A stretch of 64,000 nt of DNA from Symbiodinium natans (taxonomy: Eukaryota; Sar; Dinophyceae; Suessiales; Symbiodiniaceae), in NCBI GenBank assembly GCA_905221605.1, contig CAJNDS010001580.1, positions 265,001 through 329,000 on the forward strand. Direction: 5' to 3'. The position numbers and the translations under genes were made by a program. A model generated the notes under the pieces. It made no database searches, was not told the DNA's origin, and saw only the letters and a program-made list of their open reading frames with translations. Numbering within the stretch: the stretch's first letter is position 1; each line of letters starts with the position of its first letter. Positions 35,398 to 48,509 of the stretch are shown piece by piece.

Positions 35398-38300
35398 CTC
35401 GAACGAAACCCCCCCCCCCCCCACAACCTCCTAAACCCTAAACCTTAAATCCTAAACCCTAAACCCTAAACCCTGAACCCTAAACCTCACACCCTGAAAC
35501 CCAAGCCCTGGGCACATTCTGGCGGCCTGTGTCGGGGAGCTGCGATCGCTGCCCAGCGCATTTCCGCTTCCGAGCTGGAAGGAGCCCTGGTGGTTTATCG
35601 GATGCTTTTTCAGTCGGGTTTAGGGTTTAGGGTTTAGGGTTTAGGGTTTAGGGTTTAGGGTTTAGGGTTTAGGGTTGAGGGTTTAGGGTTTAGGGTTTAG
35701 GGCTTGGAGGGTCGGGTTTAGGGTGTGGTGTTTGTGTTTGGGGCTTGGCGTTCGGGGGGTTAGTAAAGGGTTTGGGGCCTAGGAGAAGAAACAAGAAGAG
35801 AAAGGGGGCTAGAGGGAGGGATGACCCGCAAAGCGCCTAAGCCCTAAACCCTACACTCTACACACCCTAAACCCTAAACCCTGAACCCTGAACCCTGAAC
35901 CCTGAACCCCGAACCCTAAACCCTAAACCCTAAACCCCAAACTAGGCATCCCAAGTGTCTAGGACTGGACCTCACCCTTGTCTCCCTAAGTCCTATTCAA
36001 ACCCCTGCAAGCCCCAGAAACCTAAACACCCCATGAACCTGAAGACGCCCCAAACCCTAGAACCTAAACTATGGGTTTGGGGTTTAGGGTTTAGGGTTTG
36101 GGGTTTAGGGTTTAGGGGGTTAGGGGGTTTGGGGTTTGGGGTTTGGGGTTTGGGGTTTGGGGTTTGGGGTTTGGGGTTTAGATTATGTATGCAACCCTTG
36201 CCTAAGGTTCCCTAGCTATGTTCCCCCCCCCCCCCCCCAAAGAACCCTACAACAAACCCTAAACCACAAACCCTGGCGCCGTCCTTGTCTGTCGAGAAAG
36301 AAGACTCCTGGGGTCTGCCAGACTGCACCCCAACTACGCATGCTGGTATTTCAGCGGTTTAGGCCTAAACCCTGAACCCTAAACCCTAAACCCTAAACCC
36401 TGAACCCTAAACCCTAAACCCTAAACCCCCTGTTTAGGGTTCAGAGTGTATATTGGGTTTTCAATGCTCGCGAAGCCACATCAAGGCCCAACTGCGGGGG
36501 TTTCGTGGTCACGGTGTGATGGGACAGGGTTTAGGGTTTAGGGTTTAGGGTTTAGGGTTTAGGGTTTAGGGTTTAGGGTTTAGGGTTTAGGGTTTAGGGT
36601 TTAGGGTTTAGCGTTTAGGGTTTAGGGTTTAGGGTGTAGGGTTTAGGGTTTAGGGACTAGGGCAACGAAGACACACACACACACAAGAACACGCAAACAA
36701 ATGAGAAAACCTTGAAGTAAAAAGGGTCTAAACCCTACACACTCGTGGAAGCTCTAAATCCTCGAGAACCTGTCAGGCCACGAAACTTCAACAAACAACA
36801 AAAACCACGCAAAAAAAAACGAGAAGGGACGAACAAACCTCCCGGGGGGGGGGGGGGGGGGGGGGGGGGAGGGCTTTTGGGGATCGTTTAGGGTTTAGGG
36901 TTTAGGGTTTAGGGTTTAGGGTTTAGGGTTTAGGGTTTAGGGTTTAGGGTTTAGGGTTTAGGAAGACCAGGGTTTGGATTCGAGGGTTGCTAGAGGTACC
37001 TGGGGTTACAGGCTTTTATAGGGCTCTAGGGTAGGGGTTTTATCGCCTTAGGGTCAATGAGGCCAAGACATGGTCCACCAAACCCTCACCCTACAAGCAC
37101 AAAGCCTAAACCCTACGCTCTACACACCCTAAACCCTAAACCCTGAACCCTGAACCCCAAACCCTGAACCCTAAACCCTAAAACCCTAAACCCTGAACCC
37201 TGAACCCTGAACCCTGAACCCTAAACCCTAAACCCTAAACCCTAAACCCTAAACCCTAAACCCTAAACCCTAAACCCTAAACCCTAAACCCTAAACCCTA
37301 AACCTCAAGTCAAGGCTGAGAGCCTGGAGTGCTGGCCAAGCCTCTCCTTCCTCGTTCTTCTGGAGCCAGTCCCTGCAGTAGCGGGCGGGGGTTAGGGTTT
37401 AGGGTTTAGGGTTTAGGGTTTAGGGTTTAGGGTTTAGGGTTTAGGGTTTACGGTTTAGGGTTTCGGGTCTAGGGTCTAGGGTTTAGGGTTTAGGGCTTAG
37501 GCTTTAGGGTTTGGGGTTGAGGGTTTAGGCTTCGGGTTCAAGGTTGCGGGCTTGGAGCACTAAACCGCTGACTTTAAACCCTAAACCCCTAGACTCCAAG
37601 GCCTAAACCCAACTTACGGAGGGATTTTCGGGGTTGGGGTTTATAAGGATTGGGGGCGTTCCATAAACGCAAGCTACTTGCTAAACTCACGAAACCGAAG
37701 CGCATGAGGCCGGCGCCCCCCCCCCCCCACCTGACGACCCCTGCATCCTAAACCCGCCCAACACAGCACACTTTGAACCCGAAGCCCGAGACCCTAAACC
37801 CTAAACCCTAAACTCTAAACCCTAAACCCAAAACCCTAAACCCACCAAAAGACCGAGCAACTTGCAGCAGCCTTGAAGCAGACCCTACACCCTATAGACC
37901 CTAAACCCGAACGCCCTAAACCCTGAGACGGGCCTAGCAGGTTGTCAAAGAGACCAGCAGTGGCCGTTCTGCGAAGTACATATCGCGTAGCCCAGGCTTT
38001 GAACCGGTTTAGGGTTTAGGGTTTAGGGTTTAGGGTTTAGGGTTTAGGGTCTCAACCCCAAACCCCAAACCCCAAACCCCAAACCCTAAACCCTAAACCC
38101 TAAACCCTAAACCCTAAACCCTAAACCCTAAACCCTACAGGCAACAGAAGCCCTTTGCCTGCGCTGGCTGGCTTCGAGCAGAGCCAGCATGCGAACTGCC
38201 GCGACGGTCAAGCTCATGATCTGGGCGTTCGAGGCGTGGAGCTCATGTGGGAAGGGGGGAAGTTCCGAAAAGTAGGGATAAAAGGGTTTAGGGTTAGGGT

Positions 38301-38399
38301 TTAGGGTTTAGGGTTTCGGGTTTAGGGTTTAAGGTTTAGGGTTTAGGGTTTAAGGTTTAAGGTTTAGGGATTAGGACTTAGGGTTTAGGCTTATAGGGT

Positions 38400-40400
38400 T
38401 TAGGGTTTAGGGGTTCCTTATGAACAGGAAATCCTGCTATTTGGGGGTTTAGATTGGGGATCCCTTATATTTTCGTAAACCCACCTTTGGGGTTTTTAGG
38501 CACTTTAAGAGCACCCTATTATAAAAAAAAAAAGGAAAAAACATGGCTTCGGTGCATTCATCCACTTTAGGGTTTAGGGTTTTAGGGCCTAGGGTTTTGC
38601 AAAGAGGTGTTCAACAAAAGGCTGCAAACAACAAGCACGAACTGTTAGGGAGTTGACTAATATAGGGCCTAATATAGGGGCCTTAATAATTAGAACAGGA
38701 CTTTTTGGGTTACAGTAGTAGAATTACACAGGGACCATAAGGGAATAGTATTACAAATTCTCCCGACCCCTACATCAGGGCATTGAAGGATGGACACAGG
38801 CTCCATGGGCTTCGGGCTGATATCACTTACCCAAGCCCAGGAGAAACTCGGAAGAACAAGGGTGCCCCTTTCTTGGCTTAACAAAGGGGCTTATAAGGGA
38901 GCGCCTAGACTCGAACAAAAGGGACTAAGGGTCTACTCTGGTACTCTGGGTCCTAGTTACTCTTCAGGGGGGCATGAATGCAGGCAGGTCGGGCTTAAGG
39001 TATGTACTACCACTGAGGGTACGGTGTGGGGATTCTGCTGGGATGGCTCTGAGGATACGCCCCTCCTCTGCGGGAACCAAGGGGTTTAGGGTTTAGGGTT
39101 TAGGGTTTAGGGTTTAGGGCTACTTAGAGGCTTCTGGGTACGGAAAAGAGTTGGGGTATAGCTACCCTCACTTGGGCCAAAAGCCCTACTACCCTCACCC
39201 ACCCAACCTCCCAGGCACAGTCCAAACACTCGGAGTGCCGAGGTGGATGGGCCGCATACTAACCCTAAACCCTAAACCCTAAACCCTAAACCCTAAACCC
39301 TAAACCCTAACCCGGAAAACCCAGAATCCTCCACTTCCCCCCACTCACGAACTCGAGGTGAAGGCTTTGGGTTGAAGGGTAGTTCCATGGTCTCGTCGTA
39401 TGGGCCCTCAAAAAAAGGCACCCCTCACCCTAAACCCTAAACCCTAAACCCTAAACCCTAAACCCTAAACCCCCCTATATACTCATGCTAAGGGACCATG
39501 TTAAGGGACCATGAAGCCTACCCTTAGATAGGGTTTAGGGTTTGAGGCTCGCTGTGTTTAAACCCCAAAAGGAGTGGAATCTGGCCCGTGAGAACAAAAA
39601 GACTAGTGCAGTTTTGTGAGGCGCATTTGCAGACCAAACCCCGAAAAAAAACGCTTTCAGTCAAGGCGCCATACCCACCTCGCTGCGCCTTATGTCGTTG
39701 ATACCAGTGGCAGATGCCTTTGCTGTGATGCCAGGGTTCTTGGTTTTGGGGTTGAGGAATTTATAGGGTGTCATGGTTCAGGGTTGCAGGCTTAAGACGT
39801 CAGGGCTTTAGGGTATTGATTCTTGGGTTTACTTTGGGCTCAAAACATAAGCGAAGAATCGGGTTTTAGTCCTGGGCTGGGTGGCGAGGCTTCGAAAAAT
39901 CAAGATGCAAGAGCTATCATCTACACACCGGCAGTGCAAGTGCGGTGTTGCTATAGGCTGTTTGGGTGTTGCAATCATGTGTTCCGCTACCACCCCCCCC
40001 CCTCCCCCCACCTCTGTACTACCCCCCTAAAATTCCCCCTTAGATAACCTTAGTGAGGCCTAATCAGCCACAAAAGCCTAAAACACGGATGGAACCTAGA
40101 GGGGTAGTGTAGGGGGGCTAGTAGGGGAACCCATGATAGGGAGGAGGGAGGGGGGGGGGGGGGGTGTGCAGAAGTTCAGAGTGGAATTGACAGTGATTAA
40201 GGCACTGAACTTCTGGGAATTTGTCAAGCACAGTGTCGTTATTATGGTCTTCCGATGTAGCAGAAAGCAATGGCAATGAAAAACAATTAACGGCTTATAA
40301 ATGCAAAGCCCGAAACCTAGAGGGTTTACATACACCCCTAACCTCAAAAAAAAAACAAACGTAACCTAGAGGGCTTATATGCACCCCTAACCTCAAAGAA
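38400..40400. other. Mostly repeats, no supported exon
   Basis: Family D and E repeats, several short telomeric arrays, a G-run (40147-40163), and a 40-bp tandem duplication near 40320-40400. Short open stretches (for example 38790-39089 plus) overlap a family D repeat and are not supported. Confidence 0.5.
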
Positions 40401-40404
40401 CAAC

Positions 40405-40521
40405 CTCAGCTGCGGGGGGTTTCTCTGACCGGGCTGCAATTCCGGCGACTGAGGAGACCAAGAGCAGGAGAAAGAGCCCAGTAGGAATACGAAGAGGCAG
40501 ATACCCAAAGCCAAGGACGAC
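40405..40521 (-). CDS. Hydrophobic coding exon, unidentified
   Basis: 39 codons, phase 0 to 0, after CTGCAG|G with donor GAG|GTTGTT. It holds a run LFLLLLVSSVAGIA, a probable membrane segment. A second frame over the same bases is also open and hydrophobic, so the frame is not certain. The downstream intron contains a tandem duplication of about 40 bp near 40320-40400. Confidence 0.45.
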
Positions 40522-41382
40522 CTGCAGGCAGAAGAAGGGCTTTTGCCGGGATTTGGGGCTCAGGGTGTTGTTGGGTAAACCCTAAACCCTAAACCCTAAA
40601 CCCTAAACCCTAAACCCTAAACCCGAAGATGCCCCCCGAGAACCTTGAAACGCCATAAACCCCTAAGCCCTGGACACCCTTCAGACCCTGCAAGCCCGGT
40701 GAACCCTCAACAATCCACCTCAGTGCCTACTTTTTGTTTGGGGTTTAGGGTTTAGGGTTTAGGGTTTAGGGTTTAGGGTTTAGGGTTTAGGGTTTAGGGT
40801 TTAGGGTTTCGGGTTTAGGACCTCAGTGGGTTTGTGAGGTAACCCTACAAAACTTGAAGGTTCTGGGTTCATAAACCTACTTTCTTTGTAGGCCCTGAAT
40901 ATAGCCCTAAATATAAAGCCACGCTTATAGGGTTCTTAGGTAACGTACCCAAAATGTACTAGACCCAGCAGTAACCTAGGAATACAAAGGGTGCCCTTTT
41001 GAGTTTAAAGGGGCCGTTTACGGGAACCTAAGCCCTAAAAAGAAGGGTGCAAGGGTCCACTCTGGTTCCTAGCTACCCTAAACCGTAAACCCTAAACCCT
41101 AAACCCGAGTAGGCTTGGGTCCTAAGTTCTCGGCGCCGGGAGGCCAGGAGACACAGCAAGACTCCAGTGCCCGAGGCTTCATCGCCATGGGCATGTCGGA
41201 AAGTGAGGGTCCTCAGCTGCTAGCAGAATGATGCTGGTTTGGGGTTTGGGGTTTGGGGTGTGGGGTTTGGGGTTCGGTATAGAGGGAGCTAAACCCTAAA
41301 CCCTAAACCCCAAACCCCAAACCCCAAACCCCAAACCCCAAACCCCAAACCCTAACCCCAAACCCCAAACCCCAAACCCTAC

Positions 41383-42123
41383 AGTAAAACCCGACGGCCT
41401 GGTGGGATCCTGCACCCGACCTTGCTTCCACGTGGCGCGAGAACGCCACAGAAGATGAGAAACCAAACGCCTTCCCGGTTGACCTGCACACTTGAAAGGG
41501 CTAAAGGAGGTTTAGGGTTTAGGGTTTAGGGGTTTAGGGGTTTAGGGGTTTAGGGGTTTAGGGGTTTAGGGGTTTAGGGGTTTAGGGGTTTAGGGGTTTA
41601 GGGGTTTAGGGGTTTAGGGGTTTAGGGGTTTAGGGACACTTGAAAGGGCTAAAGGAGGTTTAGGGTTTTGGGTTCCGGGCTTACGGCTTACCCTGCTAAG
41701 GGATCCTTTTTTTTGGGGGGGGGGGGGGGGGGGTACGGGCCTTCTTTGGCGGGCTACTTAAGAATCCAGAGGTCAGTCCAGGCGGAGCCCCCAACCCACG
41801 CAAACCAGCCTCCTATGCAATAGGGCACTCCCACCTCCTTCCTCAACCTGCAAAGCCCTGAAGATCTACGGCCCTTCCATGCTCAAACACCCTCAGCGCT
41901 TGGAGAAAAAGCCCTAGCCCTAAACCCTAAAACCCTAAAACCCTAAAACCCTAAAACCCTAAAACCCTAAAACCCTAAAACCCTAAAACCCTAAAACCCT
42001 AAAACCCTAAAACCCTAAAACCCTAAAACCCTAAACCCTAAACCAATCTGCCCCAACTGGGGCCTGGCCAAAGCAGTTCAGGCAGACCACGGCAGACACC
42101 AGAAACAGCAGCAAGGTGGTCGC
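41383..42123 (-). CDS. Putative secreted or membrane protein, three exons
   Basis: Exons 42123-42044, 41847 to about 41767, and 41483-41383. The first reads ATTLLLFLVSAVVCLNCFG, a hydrophobic core followed by small residues, as in a signal peptide or anchor; it ends at TTG|GTTTAG, a telomeric array. The second begins with the base needed to complete the codon and reads LRKEVGVPYCIGGWFAWVGG. The third reads VNREGVWFLIFCGVLAPRGS and ends at CT|GTAGGG. The first junction is phase-consistent; the second needs a GA or GC donor inside exon 2. The start codon must lie upstream. No function recognised. Confidence 0.5.
41521..41635. repeat. TTTAGGGG variant array
   Basis: Fourteen or so consecutive 8-mers TTTAGGGG, inside a pair of direct repeats (41488-41520 and 41636-41668). 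Confidence 0.9.
41925..42032. repeat. CCCTAAAA variant array
   Basis: About 13 consecutive 8-mers CCCTAAAA, located in the intron next to the signal-peptide-like exon. Confidence 0.9.
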
Positions 42124-42935
42124 CTTGAGGGAAGGGTTTAGGGTTTAGGGTTTAGGGTTTAGGGTTTAGGGTTTAGGGTTCAGGGTTCAGGGTTCAGGGT
42201 TCAGGGTTCAAGGTTTAGGGTTTGGGGGTTTAGGGTTGCAGGGTTTAGGTGTGCTTGCCCTTGACTGAAAGGGATTGAAAGGGTTCAGGGTTCAGGTTTA
42301 AGGTTGCGGTGAGCCCGAATCCCTGAACCTGTCGTCCTAGAACTTACGGCCCAGTGTTCTATACAGCCCGCTATACGCCCCTAATCGCATCCCCCTAATA
42401 CTACCCCCCCCCCCCCCCAAAAAAAAAAAAAAATTGAAATAATGTTCTTCCCGGGCCCTGTCGGCACCCAGCCCAATGCTAAACCTGTTTGAGAACTAGG
42501 GGGGGAGGGGTTCAGGGCCTTCGCCCTTCGGAATTCAGGTTTTAGGGTTTAGGCCCCCCGCTAATTTTAAATATTTTTTGGTCCCAGACGAATTTCAAGT
42601 TTTTAAGAGAGGGGGAGAAGGAAGAGCGGATTTAGTAGTAGGGGGAGGGGATTAAGCTGACTAAACGCCAGACAATGGCCTAAACTTAATGCCCTAAACC
42701 CTGAACTCTAAAAGCTCTCCGAAGCTTTAAACCGTACACCTCGCAGAGCTCCACAAAGCTCTAACCCTAAACCCTAAACCCGAAAACCCCAAACCCTGTA
42801 CACCCTAAACCGTGTAAACCCAGCCTCCCTAAACCCTAAACCCTAAACCCTAAACCCTGAACCCTAAGCCCTAAGCCCTAAAGCCGAAACTCTAAACCCT
42901 AAACCCTAACCCTGAACCCTAAACCCTTAAAAGAA

Positions 42936-43029
42936 ACAGGCCCGCGGAGCCAGTCTGACAGTTATCCCGATGGGGAGGTCAATGCTCCCATCTGCGGAGA
43001 GGTGCGAAAGCAACATGATCTCGCTGGTC
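42936..43029 (-). CDS. Coding exon, unidentified gene
   Basis: One leading base, about 30 codons. Includes TSEIMLLSHLSADGSIDLPI. Acceptor CTGAG|G, donor CCT|GTTTCT. Coordinates may be off by one or two bases at the 3' end. Confidence 0.55.
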
Positions 43030-44608
43030 CTCAGGTTTGGGGTTTTAGGGTTTAGGGTTTAGGGTTCAGGGTTTAGGGTTCAGGGTTTAGGGCTTAGGGT
43101 TTAGAAGTGGCTGATTAGGACACCTAAAACCTGCAAAAAGGGAATAAGGATGTACTCTGGGTCCGAGTCAGGAAGCAGTTGGGGGTTTTCAGCTTTAGCG
43201 TTTCAGGCTTAGGGTTTAGGGTTTTAGGGTTCAAGGTTTAGGGTTTAGCGGTTCGGGTTTAGGAGTGCAGGGTTCAAGGTTTGAGGATTAGAGGTTTTGG
43301 GGTTTGGGCTTGGGGTTTAGGAATTCGGAAGTAGGGCGGAGATTTGGCTAGTGTTTTTGGGGTTTATGGGTCCTGCACGATGCTTGTATGGGCCCGTAAT
43401 AATTGTCAGCCCTTGTATATTGTATGCCCACTTCATTCACTATATGGTCTCTCTCTCTCTCTCTGTGTCTCTCTCTGTCTCTCGTTTCTTATATACATCT
43501 ATACATATATATATATGTTTTGTATATGCCTGAAAGCTTTGCTGTATTCCCCCCAAAAAAACAATGACCAGGGGCCCGCAATTAGCAAGGGCCCATACTC
43601 AATTTGACCTAAACCCCAAACCCTGAACCCCAAACTCAGTTAGGTCCTTGCGTTTTGCGCAGTGGTTCGCACATCTCGGCGTCTGAACGTGCAGACGCTT
43701 CTACAGCCGAACGCACAGCCAAACCCTCCAACCCTAACATTGAAATCCTAAACGCCCTACATCCTAAACCCTAAACCCTCCAAGCCCTAAACCCTAAACC
43801 CTAAGGGCAACGCCCCAACCCTAAACCCTTATGAAGCCCAGACCCTAAACCCTAAACCCTAAACCCTAAACCCTAAACCCTAAACCCTAAACCCTAAACC
43901 CTAAACCCTAAACCCTAAACCCTAAACCCTAAACCTAAACCTACCACCAACACTTGGAGGTCCGAAAGTTGAATATGCATGACCAGGTTCCCTGAGAAAG
44001 AAAGCATCAGACCCAGGAGTACCTTAAGGAACCTAAACCCACCCAAGGGGCTTAGGGTTTAGGGTTTAGGGTTTAGGGTTTAGGGTTTTAGGGAATAAGG
44101 GCCTGCTCTGGATCCCAGAGCAGGAAAGCTATAAGTTCCCCCCAAACACCAGCACAACACTCAAGCTCCAAACCTGAGCAAAACCTTGAGAAGGAGAAAT
44201 CGGACATGTGGAATACATCCTTAAAATACGAAGAACCTTGTTGTTGGACCCCCCCCCAAAAAAAACCTGTTCTCGGAAACCCCTAGGTCCTAGGTGAACA
44301 CCCAAGCCAAGAACTGTCCTAACCCTAAACCCCTAAACCCCAAAAAAGTAAACGTACTACGGGGGTCGGAATAGGTACCAATACTCCCTTATGGTCCCTG
44401 TATAATCATACTGTGATAACCCCCAAAACCCTATTCTACTTCATACGGACCCTATATTTGGCTGGCCAAGGAGCATTAAGGGGAAGAAGAAACCCACCAC
44501 AAAGACCCACGTGCTATGCCTCCGCAACGGAAGGCCACACAGGTCAGAGCTGGGGGGTTTAGGGTTCAGGGTTAGGGGTTAGGGGTTTGGGGTTTAGGGT
44601 TTAGGGTC

Positions 44609-44717
44609 CTGGCAAGGGTGCCCGTGTGTCCGCACAGGGCCTGGAAATCTTTACACAAAGCCGCAGTTAAACGCCACCAGCGGGCGAAGAAATGCCTCAG
44701 AGAGAAACGCCTTAGCC
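44609..44717 (-). CDS. Coding exon, unidentified gene
   Basis: 35 codons starting with a two-base phase after TTTCAG|G. Includes FSLRHFFARWWRLTAALCKD. The proposed donor is GA (GACCCTAAACC), directly at a telomeric array in antisense orientation. Confidence 0.5.
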
Positions 44718-45355
44718 CTGAAAGTAATTCAACTCGAAGACCACACCCACCCACACGCACACAGGAGCTCAGCGGGGGGCTTGCTCTCTGAAAGCTAGGG
44801 TACCATTTTTGGTGGGGGTTCCTGGTATTGGCGGGGGGGAGGGGGGGTGGGGTTGTAAGGTTGTGAGAAATCACTATGTGTACAATGTGGGGGCTGGAGA
44901 GCGAGGGTTGGGGGTGGTAACCGTGGTAAGCCAGGAATAGAGAAGGGTGCCGGTTTTTGCTTCAAGAAGTTTATACCGGAACCTAAACCACCCAAAAAAG
45001 GGAAGGGTACTACTGGGCATCCTGGCATTTGGAGCGAACTTCAACCTGGGCAAGACCGGCCTCCAAAATCCCTGAACCCTAAACTTCAATCCGAAAGGCT
45101 GAACCTCAACCCTCAAACCCGAACCTCTACAAAAAGGGGCAGCATAGTTGTCAAGTACTTCTCAGGACCATGAGTTGGCTACAGCAAGTATTCAATCTAG
45201 GATAGAGAAGTCTGTAAGCTAGAAGTGGGTGTTGGGCTTAGGGTTTATAGGGGAAGGGTTTAGGGTTTAGGGTTTCGGGTTAGGGCTTAGGGTCTAGGGC
45301 TTAGGGTTTAGGGTTTAGGGTTTAGAGGAGATTTCGGGGCTGAGAGCGTAGCAAC

Positions 45356-45462
45356 AAGGTTTTTGGCTCGCCCTCCTCGGGGATCCTGCCACCAGGGGCC
45401 TCTTCATCTGGTGGAGGTGGTCCAAGTACTGGGATTCAATCTCCGCCGGGAAGATCAAGTGC
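45356..45462 (-). CDS. Coding exon, unidentified gene
   Basis: After acceptor ATGAAG|G the frame reads IFPAEIESQYLDHLHQMKRP and stays open for about 40 codons. The donor is uncertain (CTT|GTTGCT is proposed). A palindromic MITE-like element lies just upstream on the minus strand (45479-45606). Confidence 0.55.
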
Positions 45463-45628
45463 CTTCATGGACTCAACCCTACTTTGAGGTTCACGGGTAC
45501 TTATAACCCCAGCTACAAGTCTACTTCTCACCTACTTTTGGGGGGCTTCGGGGGCTTCTAAGTACCGTTATAAATGGGGTTATAAGTGCCCTGAACCTCC
45601 AAGTAGAACCACTACTTGCTTCAGAACT

Positions 45629-45706
45629 CCCCCTCCCCCCCCTCCCCCCCCTCCCCCCCCTCCCCCCCCTCCCCCCCCTCCCCCCCTCCCCCCCCCCCCC
45701 CCCCCC
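45629..45706. repeat. C-rich (CCCCCCCT)n tract
   Basis: Eight or so C-runs separated by single T, ending in a run of about 18 C. Confidence 0.9.
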
Positions 45707-46236
45707 ACAGTTGAGAACATTGTTCCTGACGAGGATAGCATAGGTCTTCTGATCTATCTGTGGGAAGGGGGGGGGGGGGGGGTTCTAAAGCCAGAGCTCA
45801 GGTCCAGGGTTTGGGGTTTGGGGTTTAGGGTTTAGGGTTTGGGGTTTGGGGTTTGGGGTTTGGGGTTTGGGGTTTGGGGTTTAGGGTTTAGGGTTTAGGG
45901 TCTAGGGTTTAGGGTTTAGGGCTAGGGCTTACAGGGCTCGCTTACTTTGCTGTTTCCATAGGGTTCACCTCAAGAGCTAATAAGCCCAAAAAGGCGAAGG
46001 ATCTAAAGTTGCAGCAAAGCACCACAAAGTATAAGGAGTTGCAGTTTAAGAACCTACAGCAAAAGTAGGCCTTTTGGGGAAAGAAACCCTAAACCCTGAA
46101 CCCTGAACCCTGAACCCTAAACCCTAAACCCTAAACCCTAAACCCTAAACTCTAAACCCTAAACTCTAAACCCTAAACCCTAAACCCTAAACCCTAAGGC
46201 AGGGCTTTTGGGCTCGGAGGCTTGGTGCTCATCTTC

Positions 46237-46311
46237 CGAGCCGCATGCCCTTGACGTTCTCAACCACGGTGTTCACGTAGGTGTAGACCATGCTGCCGCC
46301 AGGAATCCGAC
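46237..46311 (-). CDS. Coding exon, unidentified gene
   Basis: Two leading bases, 24 codons, one trailing base. Reads GGSMVYTYVNTVVENVKGM. Acceptor AAGAG|G; proposed donor GA (GAAGAT). Strongly protein-like; I do not recognise the family. Confidence 0.6.
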
Positions 46312-47692
46312 CTCTTGTAGAGTTTAGGCTTCAGGGTTTAGGGGTTTAGGGTTTAGGGGTTTAGGGTTTAGGGCTAGGGTTTAGGGTTTAGGGTTCAGGG
46401 TTTAGGGAATATAGGGTTTAGGGAATATAGGGTTTAGGGAATATAGGGTTTAGGGGTTAGGGTTCAGGGCTTAGGAGCCCGAGCTCTTTTTGGGGGCTCA
46501 TGGGGCTTCGGGGCTCTTGGGGTGGAGGGCCGCGTGTCTTGTGCGAGAAGGCCCTGTTCACACAAAAATTCTGAAACAGGAGCTGAGCCGCTTGGTCTGG
46601 CCTTAAAACCCTACACGCAACCCTACACGCAAAACCTAAAACCCAAAAAACCAAAACCGAAACCCTAAACCCTAAACCCCAAACCCTAAGCCCTGAGCGC
46701 GGGGTTCACAGATCGATGCCCAGCCACCCACAGCAAGGCTTCGTAGTCTTGCGGGCTCGCGGGCTCCAGGCGAATGGCCCGTTTAGGGCTTGAACGCGAA
46801 AAGCTAGGGTTTAGGATTTAGGGTTTAGGGCTGTTTAGGGTTTAGGGTTTAGGGTCGAGGGTGTGGGGTCTAGGCGTCCAAGGGGTCTAGGGTCCTTTTT
46901 CAGGCCCATGAACCCTAACATGTTGCTTTCTTTCTGTTTGTGAGCGGTGTGCCTTGCGGGCTCCCCTGGGGCAAGTAGGGAAAGTGATCCATGGAGGAAG
47001 CATGTGAGGGCTGGGGTTTAGGGTGTCGGGTACTGCGTGCTAGGGCTTGGGGAGGCTGTGTGGTAAGGGCCTGCGGCCCTGAACAGCCTGAACCCGAACT
47101 TGTCTGCTGGGGCTTTTTTGAGGGGCTTTCGAGGGTCTTCCATCTGTCCGAGGGCCCTCTGTGTTAAAAACGGCTATGCCTTGAGACAGCAAGCCTCAGC
47201 AAGCAAAGATTCCACAGCACCTCATGAGACTGAGAGCAGGGCGGAAGCCACAAGAGGCTTGCAGTACACCCAAACTCAATCACCGAAAACAACCCTTAAT
47301 AACCCTGAAGCCTCTATGCCCCTTCATACAGTTCATGACAAACGATCAAACACCTCCCCCTAAGAACAAGAAATAGAACTTACCGGCTCCCAAAACATTT
47401 CTAAACTCGTATACCGCAACGCAGAAACTAAATCCAACTGCCTCACATCAGAAAAAACCCGTTTCCGAGACAGTTGCCTGGTTGCTTGGTTTAGGGGGCA
47501 GGCATCAGTTGATCCTTCTGTGATCAACGACTTGTGGAACCTTCGGCCCCAAACCCTAAACCCTAAACCCTAAACCCTAAACCCTAAACCCTAAACCCTA
47601 AACCCTAAACCCTAAACCCTAAACCCTGAACCCTGAACCCTGAACCCTGAACCCTGAACCCTGAACCCTAAACCCCAGACCCAAGCACTTAC

Positions 47693-47778
47693 AGGGACCA
47701 GCATGGATAAAGCGCGATCTGGCCCAAGCGAAGTCAGAAACACGACGAAACCAAAGGCGGGGTCGCTGCACTCACATC
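47693..47778 (-). CDS. Coding exon with consensus donor
   Basis: Reads through DPAFGFVVFLTSLGPDRALS and ends at a full-consensus donor, CCT|GTAAGT (47692). The 5' border is uncertain because no AG|G acceptor fits cleanly; the hydrophobic run may be a membrane segment. Confidence 0.5.
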
Positions 47779-48404
47779 AAGGGGTTTAGGGTTTAGGGTT
47801 TAGGGTTTAGGGTTTGGGGTTTAGGGTTTAGGGTTTAGGGTTTAGGGTTTAGGGTTTAGGGTTTAGGAGTTAGCATGCGTTTTGTGTTCAACTTGTCTTC
47901 GGCGAACCTGGACTGGAGAGTTCAGAGTCGTGTGATGTTCGGCTTGAAAATTCAGCAGGAGGGAAGGCTCAGACCTCACCCAAGAGGTAGCCGATACACC
48001 ATTAAGAAACATAAGAAAGATGTACCCTAAACCCTAAACCCTAAACCCTAAACCCTAAACCCTAAACCCTAAACCCTAAACCCTAAACCCTAAACCCTAA
48101 AACCCTAAACCCTAAAATCATGGGTTTAGGGCTTATAGGGTTTAGGGTACCGAGTACGTGCGGAACCGTGCAGATCCGTGCGGAGGCTAACCTAGTTGCT
48201 TAGGGTTTAGGGTTTAGGGTTTAGGGTTTAGGCTTTAGGGTTCAGGGTTTAGGGTTACTTTTCAATTCTGGCATGGCTTTATGTCTACCCCAAAAGGTTA
48301 AAGCTTACCTACAGAGCTACTAACCCAGATGTTCCAAAAAAAACCCAAATTCAGGAAAATGCCCGAATTCACAAAAAAGTATGCTTTGTAGAAATTAGTT
48401 ATCC

Positions 48405-48509
48405 TTAATCAAGGGGTTTTGGAAGATCTGGAAGCTGATGGAAAGAACGCGCGAGCTCGGCACTGTGTCCGCCGACGTCCTTAATGGCGTCGACGACTGC
48501 TTGCCTGAC
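48405..48509 (-). CDS. Terminal coding exon, unidentified gene
   Basis: 34 codons and TAA, phase 0, after acceptor GCCAG|G. The translation includes VRQAVVDAIKDVGGHSAELA. The complementary strand is also open but lacks a telomere-adjacent donor; strand choice follows the rest of the window. Confidence 0.6.
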   Translation of the reverse strand, partial: VRQAVVDAIKDVGGHSAELARSFHQLPDLPKPLD

